The notes below the pieces were generated by a model. It searched no databases, was not told the origin of the DNA, and worked only from the letters and a program-made list of their open reading frames with translations. Shown here piece after piece: positions 36,160 through 45,264 of a stretch of DNA of 64,000 nt. Numbering within the stretch: the first letter of the stretch is position 1; the number at the start of each line of letters is the position of its first letter. A program made the translations under genes and the position numbers. Source of the stretch: Xanthomonas sp. DAR 34887 (GTDB lineage Bacteria; Pseudomonadota; Gammaproteobacteria; Xanthomonadales; Xanthomonadaceae); the NCBI RefSeq assembly GCF_041245805.1, contig NZ_CP162490.1:1217001-1281000 (forward strand). The letters run 5' to 3'.

Positions 36160-36186
36160 GGCCCGTCGCGGTGCTCGCGACGGGCC
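36160..36186 (+). terminator. Strong hairpin downstream of the tailspike-like gene
   Basis: GGCCCGTCGCG and CGCGACGGGCC pair perfectly over 11 bp around a GTGCT loop. A second, smaller hairpin (TAGGCGG/CCGCCTA, 36124-36143) precedes it. No T-run follows, so this is only a likely terminator or RNA-stabilising hairpin. Confidence 0.45.
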
Positions 36187-36395
36187 GTTGATGGTTCGCT
36201 TCCACCGGCTGTCTGTCGTTTCGGCTTCGACCAAAGCAACGATTTGCGAAAACGAGTGCAGACGCTTCCTCGTTGTTGGAGAGTGTATTGCGTTCCAATG
36301 TACGAACATGCCACTGTCGCTGCTAGTTGCTATGTGTTTGCTGAGATCGCGGCGGCGGGTCTGCGCTCCTCGCTATGCTTCTCACAGGAACCGCC

Positions 36396-37310
36396 ATGCC
36401 GACCTTCTCCCGCTTCACCCGCTATTTCATGGAAGTGGCGCATTGGCGCAGCATCCGCCGCGCCGCGGAGGCGCTGCACGTGTCGGCGTCGGCGATCGAC
36501 CGGCAGATCCTCAAGGCCGAGCAGGAACTGGGCGTGCCGTTGTTCGAGCGGCTGCCGGGCGGGCTGCGCCTGACCAGCGCCGGCGAGTTGCTGCTGGTCG
36601 ATGTGCGGCGCTGGGAGAAGAGCTATCAGCGTACGCGGGAGCAGTTCGACGAACTGAGGGGGCTGCGCCGCGGCCATGTCGAGATCGCGATGATCGATGC
36701 CTTGAGCGAGGGCATCGTGGTCGATGCGCTGGCGCAGCTGATCGACGAGCATCCGGGCCTGACCTTCGGCCTGCAGACCGAGGACAACCAGAAGGTAGCC
36801 GACAAGGTCATCGCCGCGGAGGTGGATTTCGGCCTGTTGCTGGACCCGGTCAGCGGCATCGACCTGGAGGTGGTCGCCTTCGCCGAGATCCCGCTGGGTA
36901 TCTGCATGCCCGCGGGGCATCCGCTCAGCGGCAGGGCCAGCCTGCAGTTGAATGAAGTGCTCGACGACCACCGCCTGCTGCTGCCGGCTGCGCCACTGAT
37001 CGTCAACGAACACGCCAAGGTGGTGTACCAGCGCCAGCACATCGACACGCGTCGCTGCATCCGCTGCAACGACGTGCGCACGCTGCGTGCGCTGGTGCGG
37101 CAGGGCGTGGGCGTGGGCCTGCTGTCGCAGCTGGACGTGTTGCCCGATCTGGCCGACGGGCGGCTGGCGTTCGTGCCCTTGCGCGAAGGCCTGGCCAAGC
37201 CGATGACGCTGTCGCTGTGCGTGGCGCCGCAGCGGCAACTGTCCAGAGCCGCGCAGACCATGCTCAAGGCGCTGGCGCCGCGCGTGGAAGCCATCCTGGA
37301 ACCGCAGTAG
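36396..37310 (+). CDS. LysR-family regulator, likely of the purine operon
   Basis: A 304-residue LysR protein. The N-terminal helix-turn-helix is FTRYFMEVAHWRSIRRAAEA with ASAIDRQILKAEQELGVPLF. The effector-binding domain runs from about residue 90, with HVEIAMIDALSEGIVVDALA and later GVGVGLLSQLDVLPDLADG. AGGAA precedes the ATG by five bases. It reads in the same direction as the purine-degradation operon, 460 bp upstream of it, and no other regulator is near, so it is the obvious candidate to control it; this is inference. The effector could be a purine intermediate. Confidence 0.88.
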   Translation: MPTFSRFTRYFMEVAHWRSIRRAAEALHVSASAIDRQILKAEQELGVPLFERLPGGLRLTSAGELLLVDVRRWEKSYQRTREQFDELRGLRRGHVEIAMIDALSEGIVVDALAQLIDEHPGLTFGLQTEDNQKVADKVIAAEVDFGLLLDPVSGIDLEVVAFAEIPLGICMPAGHPLSGRASLQLNEVLDDHRLLLPAAPLIVNEHAKVVYQRQHIDTRRCIRCNDVRTLRALVRQGVGVGLLSQLDVLPDLADGRLAFVPLREGLAKPMTLSLCVAPQRQLSRAAQTMLKALAPRVEAILEPQ

Positions 37311-37770
37311 CCAAGCCGGCCGGATGCGGTCGAGGTGAAACCCCTCCCTGCAGGCGCACCCGCAAACCCACGACTTCCCTGTAGGAGCGGCTTCAGCCGC
37401 GACAGCCCCCGACCGGCGCCAACCAAGGCCCCGTTTTCGAAAGTGCACGCAGCATCGCTTCCAAAACCGTCTTAGCGCGCGAATAAGCACGCACATCCCT
37501 GCCGCGTTGCATTTTTTGCACTGCAGACACGCGAAAACGGTGTTTGCCGGCCTTCCGCGCGGTTCGTATAGTGCTTTCAACCCGGCAAAGCTGCGTTTCT
37601 TCGGAAATAAGCTTTTGAATTGAAAGAATTTTCCTTGGGTATGCCAGTTGCAGGCCTAGTTGCCGCCGATCGCCCGTCCCGCTCCGTCCGCCCCCTAAAC
37701 GAACCCATCATGCGCACCACCACTCCACATCCCGGCCCAGCCGGCGGCCGCACCTGAGGCGACAGCCGCC
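37311..37770 (+). promoter_or_regulatory. Intergenic region upstream of the purine operon with a REP copy and a candidate promoter
   Basis: This 460-bp stretch has no gene. A single REP-like core (GTAGGAGCGGCTTCAGCCGC) lies at 37381-37402. TTTGCC (37543-37548) and TATAGT (37567-37572) are 18 bp apart and could be the operon promoter. Downstream, 37603-37634 begins with GGAAA and ends with TTTCC and is AT-rich, a weak palindrome that could be a LysR-type site. The leader would be about 190 bases long, and no riboswitch was recognised in it. Confidence 0.4.
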
Positions 37771-39027
37771 ATGCTGATGCCGGCTAGCGTTCCTGGCCCG
37801 CGTGCGGTCGCACGCTGCGACGCGCTCGGCGTGGCGCCTTACAGCGACACCGCGGATGGCCTGTTCCGCGGCTGGCTGAGTCCGGCGCATCGCGCCAGCG
37901 TGGCGGCCGTGGCCGGGTGGATGGCCGAGGCCGGCCTGCACACCCGGATCGATCCTGCCGGCAACCTGATCGGCCGCTACGAGGGCGTCGCCGCGCAGGC
38001 GCCGGCACTGCTGATCGGCAGCCACCTGGACAGCGTGCGCGACGCCGGCCGCTACGATGGTCCGCTCGGGATCATGCTCGGCATCGAATGCGTGGCTGCG
38101 CTGCACGCGCAGGGCCGCCGGCTGCCGTTCGCGGTCGAGGTGATCGCATTCGGCGACGAGGAAGGGTCGCGTTTCCCGGCCTCGATGCTGAGCAGCCGCG
38201 CCGTCGCCGGCACGCTGGACCCGGCGGCGTTGCAGGTGACCGACGGCGATGGCGTGGAGCTGGCCGATGCGCTGGCCGCCTGGGGCCTGGACATCGCCAC
38301 GCTGCCAAGCGCGGCGCGCGCGCCGCACAGCGTGCTGGCCTATCTGGAAGCGCATATCGAACAAGGGCCGGTGCTGGAGGCCGAAGGCCTTGCGCTGGGC
38401 GCGGTCACCGGCATCGCCGCGCAGCGCCGCTACCGCGCGCTGCTGGTCGGCCGCGCCGGCCATGCCGGCACCACGCGCATGGATCTGCGCGCCGATGCGC
38501 TGGCCGCCGCCGCCGAATGCGTGCTGGCGGTGGAGCAGGTCGCGCGCGCTGGCAGCGCGGACCTGGTGGCCACGGTCGGGCGCCTGCAGGTCGCGCCGGG
38601 CGCGGTCAACGTGGTGCCGGGGCGGGTCGAGTTCTCGATCGACGTGCGTGCCGGCGACGACGCCGTGCGCGACGCGGCGGCCGCGGCGATCGCGCAGCGC
38701 CTGCACGCGGTCGCCGCGGCGCGCGGCGTGCAGTTGCAGCTGCAGTGCGTGCAGGACCTGCCGGCCAGCCCCTGCGATCCGCGCCTGGTCGCCGCGCTGG
38801 ACGCGGCGATCGCCGCGCAGGGTCTGGCGCCGCGGCGGCTGGTGTCCGGCGCCGGCCACGACGCGATGGTGATGGCCGCGTTGTGCCCGACCGCGATGCT
38901 GTTCCTGCGCTGCGCCGGCGGCGTCAGCCACCATCCCGCCGAACATGTGGATCCCGCCGATGCCGACCTGGCGGTGGCGGCGATGCTGCACTTCATCGAG
39001 TCCCTGGGAGACACCCTTGTCCGTTGA
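37771..39027 (+). CDS. Allantoate amidohydrolase (M20 family)
   Basis: A 418-residue metallo-amidohydrolase, first gene of the purine operon. M20 ligands are visible: GSHLDSV, DGPLGIMLGIE, FGDEEGSRFP, EAHIEQGPVLE and the C-terminal HHPAEHVDPAD. The substrate-binding RAGHAGTTRMDLRADA motif of the allantoate/ureidoglycolate/N-carbamoyl amino acid branch is present. It should convert allantoate to ureidoglycine, CO2 and ammonia. The context, with PuuE and ureidoglycine aminotransferase next, makes allantoate the best substrate rather than N-carbamoyl amino acids. The next gene overlaps its stop by 11 bp. Confidence 0.88.
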   Translation: MLMPASVPGPRAVARCDALGVAPYSDTADGLFRGWLSPAHRASVAAVAGWMAEAGLHTRIDPAGNLIGRYEGVAAQAPALLIGSHLDSVRDAGRYDGPLGIMLGIECVAALHAQGRRLPFAVEVIAFGDEEGSRFPASMLSSRAVAGTLDPAALQVTDGDGVELADALAAWGLDIATLPSAARAPHSVLAYLEAHIEQGPVLEAEGLALGAVTGIAAQRRYRALLVGRAGHAGTTRMDLRADALAAAAECVLAVEQVARAGSADLVATVGRLQVAPGAVNVVPGRVEFSIDVRAGDDAVRDAAAAAIAQRLHAVAAARGVQLQLQCVQDLPASPCDPRLVAALDAAIAAQGLAPRRLVSGAGHDAMVMAALCPTAMLFLRCAGGVSHHPAEHVDPADADLAVAAMLHFIESLGDTLVR

Positions 39028-40276
39028 TCCGTCGCACGCCGAGCTGTTCGGCGAACTCGATCCGCCGCAACGCCTGCTGATGGGGCCGGGCCCGGTCAAT
39101 GCGCATCCGCGCGTGCTGCGCGCGATGTCGGCCGACCTACTCGGCCAGTTCGATCCGGAAATGACCGGCTACATGAACCAAGTGATGGCGCTGTACCGGC
39201 CGCTGTTCGGGACCGAGAACCGCTGGACCTTTCTGGTCGACGGCACCGCGCGCGCCGGCATCGAGGCGGCGCTGGTGTCGCTGGTGGCGCCGGGCGATCG
39301 CGTGCTGGTGCTGAACTTCGGCCGCTTCGGCCTGCTGCTGGGCGAGATCCTCGGCCGCATCGGTGCGGTGGTGGAGAACGTGGATGCGCCGTGGGGCGAG
39401 GTGGTGCCGATGGCGGCGGTGGCCGAGGCGATCGAACGCTTCGCGCCGAAGCTGGTCGCCTGCGTGCACGGCGATACTTCGACCACGATGGCGCAGCCGC
39501 TGGACGGCCTCGGCGCGCTGTGCCGCGCCGCCGGCGCGCTGTCCTATGTCGATGCCACCGCGACCATCGGCGGCATGCCCATCGCCAGCGACGCCTGGGG
39601 CGTGGACGTGGTGACCGGTGGTCTGCAGAAGTGCCTGGGCGGGCCGTCCGGTTCGGCGCCGATCACCGTGTCCGCGCGCGCCGCCGAGGCGATCTTCGCG
39701 CGCCGCCATGTCGAGCGCGGCATCGTCCGCGACGATCTCGCCAACGGCAGCGGCGTGCGCATCGGCTCCAATTATTTCGACCTGGCGATGGTGATGGACT
39801 ACTGGTCGGACAAGCGCCTGAACCACCACACCGAGGCCACCAGCATGTTGTACGCGGCGCGCGAATGCGCGCGCGTGGCGCTGCAGGAGGGCTTGCCCGC
39901 GCGTTTCGCCCGGCATGCCGCCGCCGGCCGCGCAGTCGCCGCCGGCGTGCGCGCGCTGGGACTGCAAGTGTTCGGCGACGACCGCTATCGCATGACCAAT
40001 GTCACCGGTGTGGCGATTCCCGCGGGCATCGACGGCGAGGCGGTGCGGCGGCGCATGCGCGAGGATTTCGAGATCGAGATCGGCACCGCGTTCGGGCCGC
40101 TGCAGGGCAAGCTGTGGCGGATCGGCGCGATGGGCTACAACGCGATGAAGCACAAGGTGCTGATCACCCTGGGCGCGCTGGAAGCGGTGCTGCGCGCCGA
40201 AGGTTATGTGTGCACCCCGGGCGCCGGGGTGGACGCGGCGCTGGCCGCCTGGCATGCCGACGGAGCGCCGCGGTGA
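39017..40276 (+). CDS. (S)-ureidoglycine--glyoxylate aminotransferase
   Basis: A 419-residue PLP-dependent class V aminotransferase of the alanine-glyoxylate/PucG type. The PLP Lys is about K205 in VVTGGLQKCLGGPSGSAP. The early motif LLMGPGPVNAHPRVLRAMS and LVDGTARAGIEAAL are typical. I choose the TTG because GGGAG lies six bases ahead and the sequence SVDPSHAELF follows naturally; no ATG gives a better start. It should transfer the amino group of ureidoglycine to glyoxylate, giving oxalurate and glycine. Oxalurate would then be handled by HpxY/HpxW/HpxZ-type proteins encoded in this window. Confidence 0.87.
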   Translation: MSVDPSHAELFGELDPPQRLLMGPGPVNAHPRVLRAMSADLLGQFDPEMTGYMNQVMALYRPLFGTENRWTFLVDGTARAGIEAALVSLVAPGDRVLVLNFGRFGLLLGEILGRIGAVVENVDAPWGEVVPMAAVAEAIERFAPKLVACVHGDTSTTMAQPLDGLGALCRAAGALSYVDATATIGGMPIASDAWGVDVVTGGLQKCLGGPSGSAPITVSARAAEAIFARRHVERGIVRDDLANGSGVRIGSNYFDLAMVMDYWSDKRLNHHTEATSMLYAARECARVALQEGLPARFARHAAAGRAVAAGVRALGLQVFGDDRYRMTNVTGVAIPAGIDGEAVRRRMREDFEIEIGTAFGPLQGKLWRIGAMGYNAMKHKVLITLGALEAVLRAEGYVCTPGAGVDAALAAWHADGAPR

Positions 40277-41163
40277 TCGCGGTGCGCGATCTGGTCGGCT
40301 ACGGCGCGCAGCCGCCTGACCCGCAGTGGCCGGGTGGCGCGCGGGTGGCGTTGCAGTTCGTGATCAATTACGAGGAGGGCGCCGAGAACTGTGTGCTCAA
40401 CGGCGATGCCGGCTCGGAGGCGTTCCTGTCGGAGATGGTCGGCGCGCACAGCCAGCCGGGCGCGCGCGCGATGGCGATGGAGAGCCTGTACGAATACGGC
40501 AGCCGCGCCGGCTTCTGGCGGCTGCAGCGGCTGTTCTCCGCGCGCGACGTGCCAGTCACGGTGTTCGGCGTAGCGCAGGCGTTGGCGGCCAATCCCGAGG
40601 CGGTGCAGGCGATGCGCGACGCCGACTGGGAGATCGCCAGCCACGGCCTGCGCTGGATCGATTACCAGCAGGTGCCGGAGGCGACCGAACGCGCGCATAT
40701 CGCCGCGGCGATCGCGCTGCACACGCAAGTCGCCGGGACGCGCCCGCTGGGCTGGTACCAGGGCCGCACCAGTCCCAACACCGCGCGCCTGGTGGCCGAG
40801 GAGGGCGGCTTCGTCTACGACGCCGACAGCTACGCCGACGACCTGCCGTATTACGACCGCCGCCACGGCCGCGTGCAGCTGGTGGTGCCGTACACGCTGG
40901 ACGCCAACGACATGAAGTTCGTCGCCTACAATGGCTTCGCCGATGGCGAACCGTTCTTCCGCTACCTGCGCGACGGCTTCGAGCAATTGTGCGCCGAAGG
41001 CGGGCGGATGATGTCGGTGGGCCTGCACGGGCGCATCGCCGGGCGCCCGGCGCGTGCGCTGGCGCTGGCCCGTTTCGTCGATCATGCGCTGGCCAGCGGC
41101 CAGGCCTGGATCGCGCGGCGCATCGACATCGCCCGCCACTGGCAGCAGGTGCACCCGGCATGA
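40273..41163 (+). CDS. puuE: PuuE-type allantoinase (polysaccharide deacetylase fold)
   Basis: A 296-residue protein of the PuuE subfamily, which opens the allantoin ring to allantoate and, unlike classical allantoinase, needs no metal. Family features include VALQFVINYEEGAENCVLNG near the start, SRAGFWRLQRLF, VTVFGVAQALAANPEAV, ASHGLRWIDYQQ and GWYQGRTSPNT. The GTG overlaps the preceding stop (GTGA), and the next gene overlaps its own stop (ATGA). The full UraH-UraD-PuuE chain is encoded in this operon, so allantoin is very likely the substrate. Confidence 0.9.
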   Translation: MIAVRDLVGYGAQPPDPQWPGGARVALQFVINYEEGAENCVLNGDAGSEAFLSEMVGAHSQPGARAMAMESLYEYGSRAGFWRLQRLFSARDVPVTVFGVAQALAANPEAVQAMRDADWEIASHGLRWIDYQQVPEATERAHIAAAIALHTQVAGTRPLGWYQGRTSPNTARLVAEEGGFVYDADSYADDLPYYDRRHGRVQLVVPYTLDANDMKFVAYNGFADGEPFFRYLRDGFEQLCAEGGRMMSVGLHGRIAGRPARALALARFVDHALASGQAWIARRIDIARHWQQVHPA

Positions 41164-41540
41164 TCATCGATGCGCCCGAGGTCCTGGCCGAGGTGCAGGC
41201 GGCATTCGCCGCCTACGAGCATGCGCTGATGGCCGACGACGTCGCCGCGCTGGACCGGCTGTTCCACGATGCGCCGACCACGGTGCGCTACGGGGTCGGC
41301 GAAACGCTGTACGGCGCCGAGGCGATCCGCGCGTTCCGCCGCGCGCGTGGCGGATCGCCGCAGCGGCAGTTGCAGCGGGTGCAGATCGTCGCCTATGGGC
41401 GCGACTTCGCCACCGCCGATGCCGAGTTCCTGCGCGAAGGCAGCACCCGCCGCGGCCGCCAGAGCCAGAGCTGGGTGCGCTTCGCCGACGGCTGGAAGGT
41501 AGTGTCGGCGCACGTGTCGCTGCAGGGGGACCACGCATGA
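41160..41540 (+). CDS. hpxZ: Oxalurate catabolism protein HpxZ (AtzH-like)
   Basis: A 126-residue SnoaL-fold protein of the DUF3225/AtzH group. Characteristic stretches are FHDAPTTVRYGVGETLYG, AIRAFRRARGG and a final GWKVVSAHVSLQ. It overlaps both neighbours by four bases. In Klebsiella hpxZ belongs with hpxW, hpxX and hpxY, which are needed for growth on oxalurate. Here the hpxZ gene sits in the main operon while the W and Y homologues lie 7 kb upstream. The biochemical role of HpxZ is not established. Confidence 0.88.
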   Translation: MIIDAPEVLAEVQAAFAAYEHALMADDVAALDRLFHDAPTTVRYGVGETLYGAEAIRAFRRARGGSPQRQLQRVQIVAYGRDFATADAEFLREGSTRRGRQSQSWVRFADGWKVVSAHVSLQGDHA

Positions 41541-42028
41541 CCGGCATCGACTGGAATGCGCTGCCCGAGGCCGAGTTCGTCGCGCGGCTGCACGCGCTGT
41601 TCGAGCATTCGCCGTGGGTGGTGGAGCGGGCGGCGGCGCGGCGCCCATTCGCCGATCTGCATGCGGGCCTGTTGCAGGTACTGCACGCGGCCGGCGCCGA
41701 CGAGCGGCTGGCGCTGATCCGCGCGCATCCGGAGCTGGCCGGCAAGGCCGCGATCGACGGCAGCCTGACTGCGGCCTCGGCGGCCGAGCAGGCGCAGGCC
41801 GGGCTGGATCGGCTCACTGCCGAGGAGTTCGCGCGGTTCCATGCGCTCAATGCGGCCTATCGCGCGCGTTTCGATTTTCCGTTCGTGATCTGCGTGCGCC
41901 TGACCGACAAGGCCGGGATTCTCGCGGCGATGCAGGCGCGGTTGGCGAATACGCGCGATGCCGAAATGGCCGCCGCGCTCGACGAGATCGGCAAGATCGC
42001 GCGCTTGCGCCTGGAGGCCTTGCAGTGA
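41537..42028 (+). CDS. uraD: OHCU decarboxylase
   Basis: A 163-residue 2-oxo-4-hydroxy-4-carboxy-5-ureidoimidazoline decarboxylase. It makes S-allantoin in the third step of urate breakdown. The catalytic His-Glu region is visible as LIRAHPELAGKAA, and the product-binding stretch is FPFVICVRLTDKAGILAAM. The N-terminal EAEFVARLHALFEHSPWVVE fits the family. It overlaps both neighbours by four bases. Length and motifs are normal. Confidence 0.93.
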   Translation: MTGIDWNALPEAEFVARLHALFEHSPWVVERAAARRPFADLHAGLLQVLHAAGADERLALIRAHPELAGKAAIDGSLTAASAAEQAQAGLDRLTAEEFARFHALNAAYRARFDFPFVICVRLTDKAGILAAMQARLANTRDAEMAAALDEIGKIARLRLEALQ

Positions 42029-43464
42029 GCGCGGGCAACGGCTTGCAGGCGTTGTCGGCGCAGGTCGCGCGCGAACTGCAATGGCTCGGCCATGGCGGCC
42101 CGGACTGGATCCGCCCGCAGCGGCATGGCGCCGAACATGTCTACGACGTGGTCGTCGTCGGCGGCGGGCAGAGCGGGCTGGGTGCGGCGTTCGGGCTGCT
42201 GCGCGAGCGCATCTCCAACCTGCTGGTGATCGACGAGAACCCGGCCGGCCAGGAAGGCCCGTGGGTCACCTACGCGCGCATGGTCACGCTGCGCACGCCG
42301 AAGGAACTGAGCGCGCTGGACTTCGGCATGCCGTCGCTGACCTTTCGCGCCTACTGGGAAGCCCGCCACGGCGCGGCGGCCTGGGACGCGCTGGGCAAGA
42401 TCGCGCGCGCCGACTGGATGGACTACCTGCGCTGGTACCGCGAGGTGCTCAGGCTGCCGGTGCGCAACCAGACGCGGCTGCTGCGCATCGAGCCGCTGCA
42501 GGCGCAGCGCCTGCAGCGGCTGCACCTGGCCGGCGGCGACAGCCTGCTCGCGCGCAAGGTGGTGCTGGCGACCGGGATCCAGGGCGGCGGGCAATGGCAC
42601 GTGCCGCCGCTGGTGGCGCAGACGCTGCCGCGCTCGCGCTACGCCCACACCTCCGAGGCGATCGACTACGCGGCCCTGGCCGGGCGCCGCATCGGCATCC
42701 TCGGCGGCGGCGCCTCGGCCTTCGACAACGCCCAGCACGCGCTGGCCGCCGGCGTCGGCGAGGTGCACGTGTTCCTGCGCCGCGCCGAACTGCCGCGGGT
42801 CAATCCGATCCGGCACATGGAGCGCAGCGGCATCATCCCGCGCTTCGCCGCGCTGCCCGACGCCGACAAGTACGCGATGATGGCGAGCTTCTTCCGCCAC
42901 AACCAGCCACCGACCAATGACACCTTCGAGCGCGCGGCGGCCTGGCCCAATTTCCACCTGCATCTGGGCAGCCCGTGGCAGCACGTGGCAGAAGACGCCG
43001 GCGGCGTGGCGGTGACCACGCCGCACGCGCGCCTGCAGTTCGATTTCGTGGTGCTGTCCACCGGCCTGGTCACCGATCCGGCGCTGCGCCCGGAGCTGGC
43101 CGCGGTGGCCGACGGCATCGTGCGCTGGTCCGATCGCTACCGGCCGCCGCAAGGGCAGCAGGTGCCGTTGCTGGATGCGCATCCCTACCTGGGGCCGGGC
43201 TTCGAACTGCTGCCGCGCACACCCGCGCATGCGCCGGCGCTGCACGGGCTGTTCGCGTTCAACTATTCGGCGCTGCTGAGTTTGGGCCTGTCGGCGGCGG
43301 CCTTGTCCGGTCTCAAGCACGCGTTGCCGCGGCTGGTGAAGGCGGTCGCCGACCAGTTGTTCCTGGACGAGCGCGAGGCGATCGTCGGCGCCTACCTGGA
43401 CTACGCCGAACCCGAATTCGTCGGCCAATGGCCGTTGCCGCAAGCGGAGGACTGCGTCGGATGA
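42025..43464 (+). CDS. hpyO: FAD-dependent urate hydroxylase, HpyO-like
   Basis: A 479-residue flavoprotein with two Rossmann motifs: VVVVGGGQSGLGAAFGLLRE for FAD (about residue 45) and IGILGGGASAFDNAQHALAA for NAD(P)H. Between them is the FAD-linked segment VTYARMVTLRTPKELSALDF and ATGIQGGGQWHVPP. It resembles flavin-containing monooxygenases rather than HpxO. I recall that a non-homologous urate hydroxylase, HpyO, was described from Xanthomonas campestris. The position here, between OHCU decarboxylase and HIU hydrolase, with no uricase nearby, fits that role: urate + O2 + NAD(P)H to 5-hydroxyisourate. The GTG overlaps the preceding stop. Confidence 0.82.
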   Translation: MSAGNGLQALSAQVARELQWLGHGGPDWIRPQRHGAEHVYDVVVVGGGQSGLGAAFGLLRERISNLLVIDENPAGQEGPWVTYARMVTLRTPKELSALDFGMPSLTFRAYWEARHGAAAWDALGKIARADWMDYLRWYREVLRLPVRNQTRLLRIEPLQAQRLQRLHLAGGDSLLARKVVLATGIQGGGQWHVPPLVAQTLPRSRYAHTSEAIDYAALAGRRIGILGGGASAFDNAQHALAAGVGEVHVFLRRAELPRVNPIRHMERSGIIPRFAALPDADKYAMMASFFRHNQPPTNDTFERAAAWPNFHLHLGSPWQHVAEDAGGVAVTTPHARLQFDFVVLSTGLVTDPALRPELAAVADGIVRWSDRYRPPQGQQVPLLDAHPYLGPGFELLPRTPAHAPALHGLFAFNYSALLSLGLSAAALSGLKHALPRLVKAVADQLFLDEREAIVGAYLDYAEPEFVGQWPLPQAEDCVG

Positions 43465-43793
43465 GCACGCTATCGACCCATGTGCTGGACCTGAGCCGCG
43501 GCGTGCCCGCCGCCGGCGTGGCGGTGCGTCTGTTCGCCGGCGAGGCGCTGCTGCACGCCTGCGTCACCGATGCGGATGGGCGCTGTCCTTCGCTGCGCGA
43601 ACTGCGCCTGGAGACAGGACGTTATCGGCTGGAATTCGCGGTGGCCGACTACTTCCGCGGCCAGGGCGTGGTCTTGCCCGAGCCGCCGTTCGTGGACGTG
43701 GTGCCGATCGCGTTCGGCCTGGCCGCTGCGGCGCACTACCACGTGCCGCTGCTGGTCTCGCCGTTCGGCTATTCCACCTACCGGGGCAGCTGA
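43461..43793 (+). CDS. uraH: 5-Hydroxyisourate hydrolase
   Basis: A 110-residue transthyretin-related protein that opens 5-hydroxyisourate to OHCU. All signatures are seen: STHVLDLSRGVPA at the N-terminus with the active-site His, an Arg in TGRYRLEF, HYHVPLLVSPF, and the C-terminal YRGS tetrapeptide. There is no periplasmic signal, so it is cytoplasmic. It overlaps the hydroxylase stop by four bases. Confidence 0.96.
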   Translation: MSTLSTHVLDLSRGVPAAGVAVRLFAGEALLHACVTDADGRCPSLRELRLETGRYRLEFAVADYFRGQGVVLPEPPFVDVVPIAFGLAAAAHYHVPLLVSPFGYSTYRGS

Positions 43794-43794
43794 G

Positions 43795-45264
43795 ATGGAC
43801 GCGGTGCGGTTCCTGCTCGATGGGCAATTGCTGGAACTGGAGTCGGTGGACCCGACCGCCAGCGTGCTCGACCTGCTGCGCTACCGGCTCGGCCGTACCG
43901 GCAGCAAGGAAGGCTGCGCCGAAGGCGATTGCGGCGCGTGCACGGTGCTGGTCGGCGAACTGGCCGGTGCCGAGGGCGAGGAGCGGGTGCGCTGGCGCGC
44001 GCTCAACGCCTGCATCCTGTTCGTGCCGATGCTCGACGGCAAGGCGCTGCTGACCGTGGAGAGCCTGGCGACCGGCGGTGCACTGCATCCGCTGCAGCAC
44101 GAACTGGTGCAGCGCCATGGCTCGCAGTGCGGCTTCTGCACGCCGGGCTTCGTGATGTCGCTGTACGCACGCAGCATCGGTGCGCTGGGCACCGAGCAGG
44201 CGGTGCTGGCCGACGTGATCGCCGGGAACCTGTGCCGCTGCACCGGCTATGGCCCGATCCTGGAGGCCGGCGCGGCGGTGCCGCTGGCGCGGCGCGACGA
44301 CGCGGCCACGCTCGCCGGCCTGCGCGCGTTGCGCCGCCAGACCGCGCTGGTGCAGACGCATGCCGATGCCACGGCCGGCCGCGTGCGGCGCAGCGAGACG
44401 CCGCGCAGCGCCGACGCATTGGCCGCGTTGCTGCTGGAGCGCCCGGACGCGCGCCTGGTCGCCGGCGCCACCGATGTCGGTCTGTGGGTGACCAAGCAGC
44501 AGCGCGTGCTCGACGATGTGGTGTTCATCGGCGACATCCCCGAGCTGCGCGAACTGCGCGACACGCCCGACGGGCTGCACATCGGCGCCTGCGTGCGCTA
44601 CAGCGAAGCGCATTCGGCATTGGCCGCGCTGCACCCGGCGCTGGGCGAACTGCTGCGGCGCATCGGCGGCACCCAGGTGCGCAACGCCGGCACCATCGGC
44701 GGCAACATCGCCAATGGCTCGCCGATCGGCGACATGCCGCCGGCGCTGATCGCGCTAGGCGCCAGCGTGACCCTGCGCCGCGGCGATGCGCGGCGCGTGC
44801 TGCCGCTGGAGGACTTCTTCCTGGCCTATGGCCGCCAGGCGCGCCTGCCGGGCGAGTTCGTGGAGAGCGTGTACGTGCCGCGCCCGGCGGCTGCCACGCT
44901 GTACCGCGTCGACAAGCTCAGCAAGCGCTTCGACAGCGATATCTCCGCGGTCTGCGGCGCGTTCGCGCTAAGCATCGACGATGGCCTGGTGACGAAGGCG
45001 CGGATCGCCTTCGGCGGCATGGCCGGCATTCCGCAGCGTGCGCGTGGCGCCGAACAGGCCCTGCTCGGCCAGCCATGGAGCGAGGCGACGATCGAGGCCG
45101 CCGCGGCCACGCTGGCGCAGGACTTCCGTCCGCTCAGCGATGTGCGCGGCTCGGCGGGGTATCGGCTGGCGGTCGCCGCGAACCTGCTGCGGCGGCTGTG
45201 GATCGGGCACGCGCAGCCGCACGAACCGCTGTCGGTGCTGGCGCCGGAGCTGGTCGATGGCTGA
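43795..45264 (+). CDS. xdhA: Xanthine dehydrogenase small subunit (2Fe-2S and FAD)
   Basis: A 489-residue subunit. The first 2Fe-2S cluster is held by C41, C46, C49 and C73 (GCAEGDCGACTVL). The second uses CGFCTPG and NLCRCTGY near residues 112-149. The FAD domain follows from about 190, with LVAGATDVGLW and RNAGTIGGNIANGSPIGD. It passes electrons from the molybdenum subunit to NAD. It overlaps the large subunit gene by 8 bp. Length and domain order match bacterial XdhA of the bipartite type. Confidence 0.96.
   Translation: MDAVRFLLDGQLLELESVDPTASVLDLLRYRLGRTGSKEGCAEGDCGACTVLVGELAGAEGEERVRWRALNACILFVPMLDGKALLTVESLATGGALHPLQHELVQRHGSQCGFCTPGFVMSLYARSIGALGTEQAVLADVIAGNLCRCTGYGPILEAGAAVPLARRDDAATLAGLRALRRQTALVQTHADATAGRVRRSETPRSADALAALLLERPDARLVAGATDVGLWVTKQQRVLDDVVFIGDIPELRELRDTPDGLHIGACVRYSEAHSALAALHPALGELLRRIGGTQVRNAGTIGGNIANGSPIGDMPPALIALGASVTLRRGDARRVLPLEDFFLAYGRQARLPGEFVESVYVPRPAAATLYRVDKLSKRFDSDISAVCGAFALSIDDGLVTKARIAFGGMAGIPQRARGAEQALLGQPWSEATIEAAAATLAQDFRPLSDVRGSAGYRLAVAANLLRRLWIGHAQPHEPLSVLAPELVDG

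Noticed and set aside
38945..39016. ATG start for the aminotransferase at 38945
   Set aside because: It would overlap the amidohydrolase gene by over 80 bp and add a Trp/Pro/Arg-rich leader; the TTG at 39017 has a correctly spaced GGGAG.
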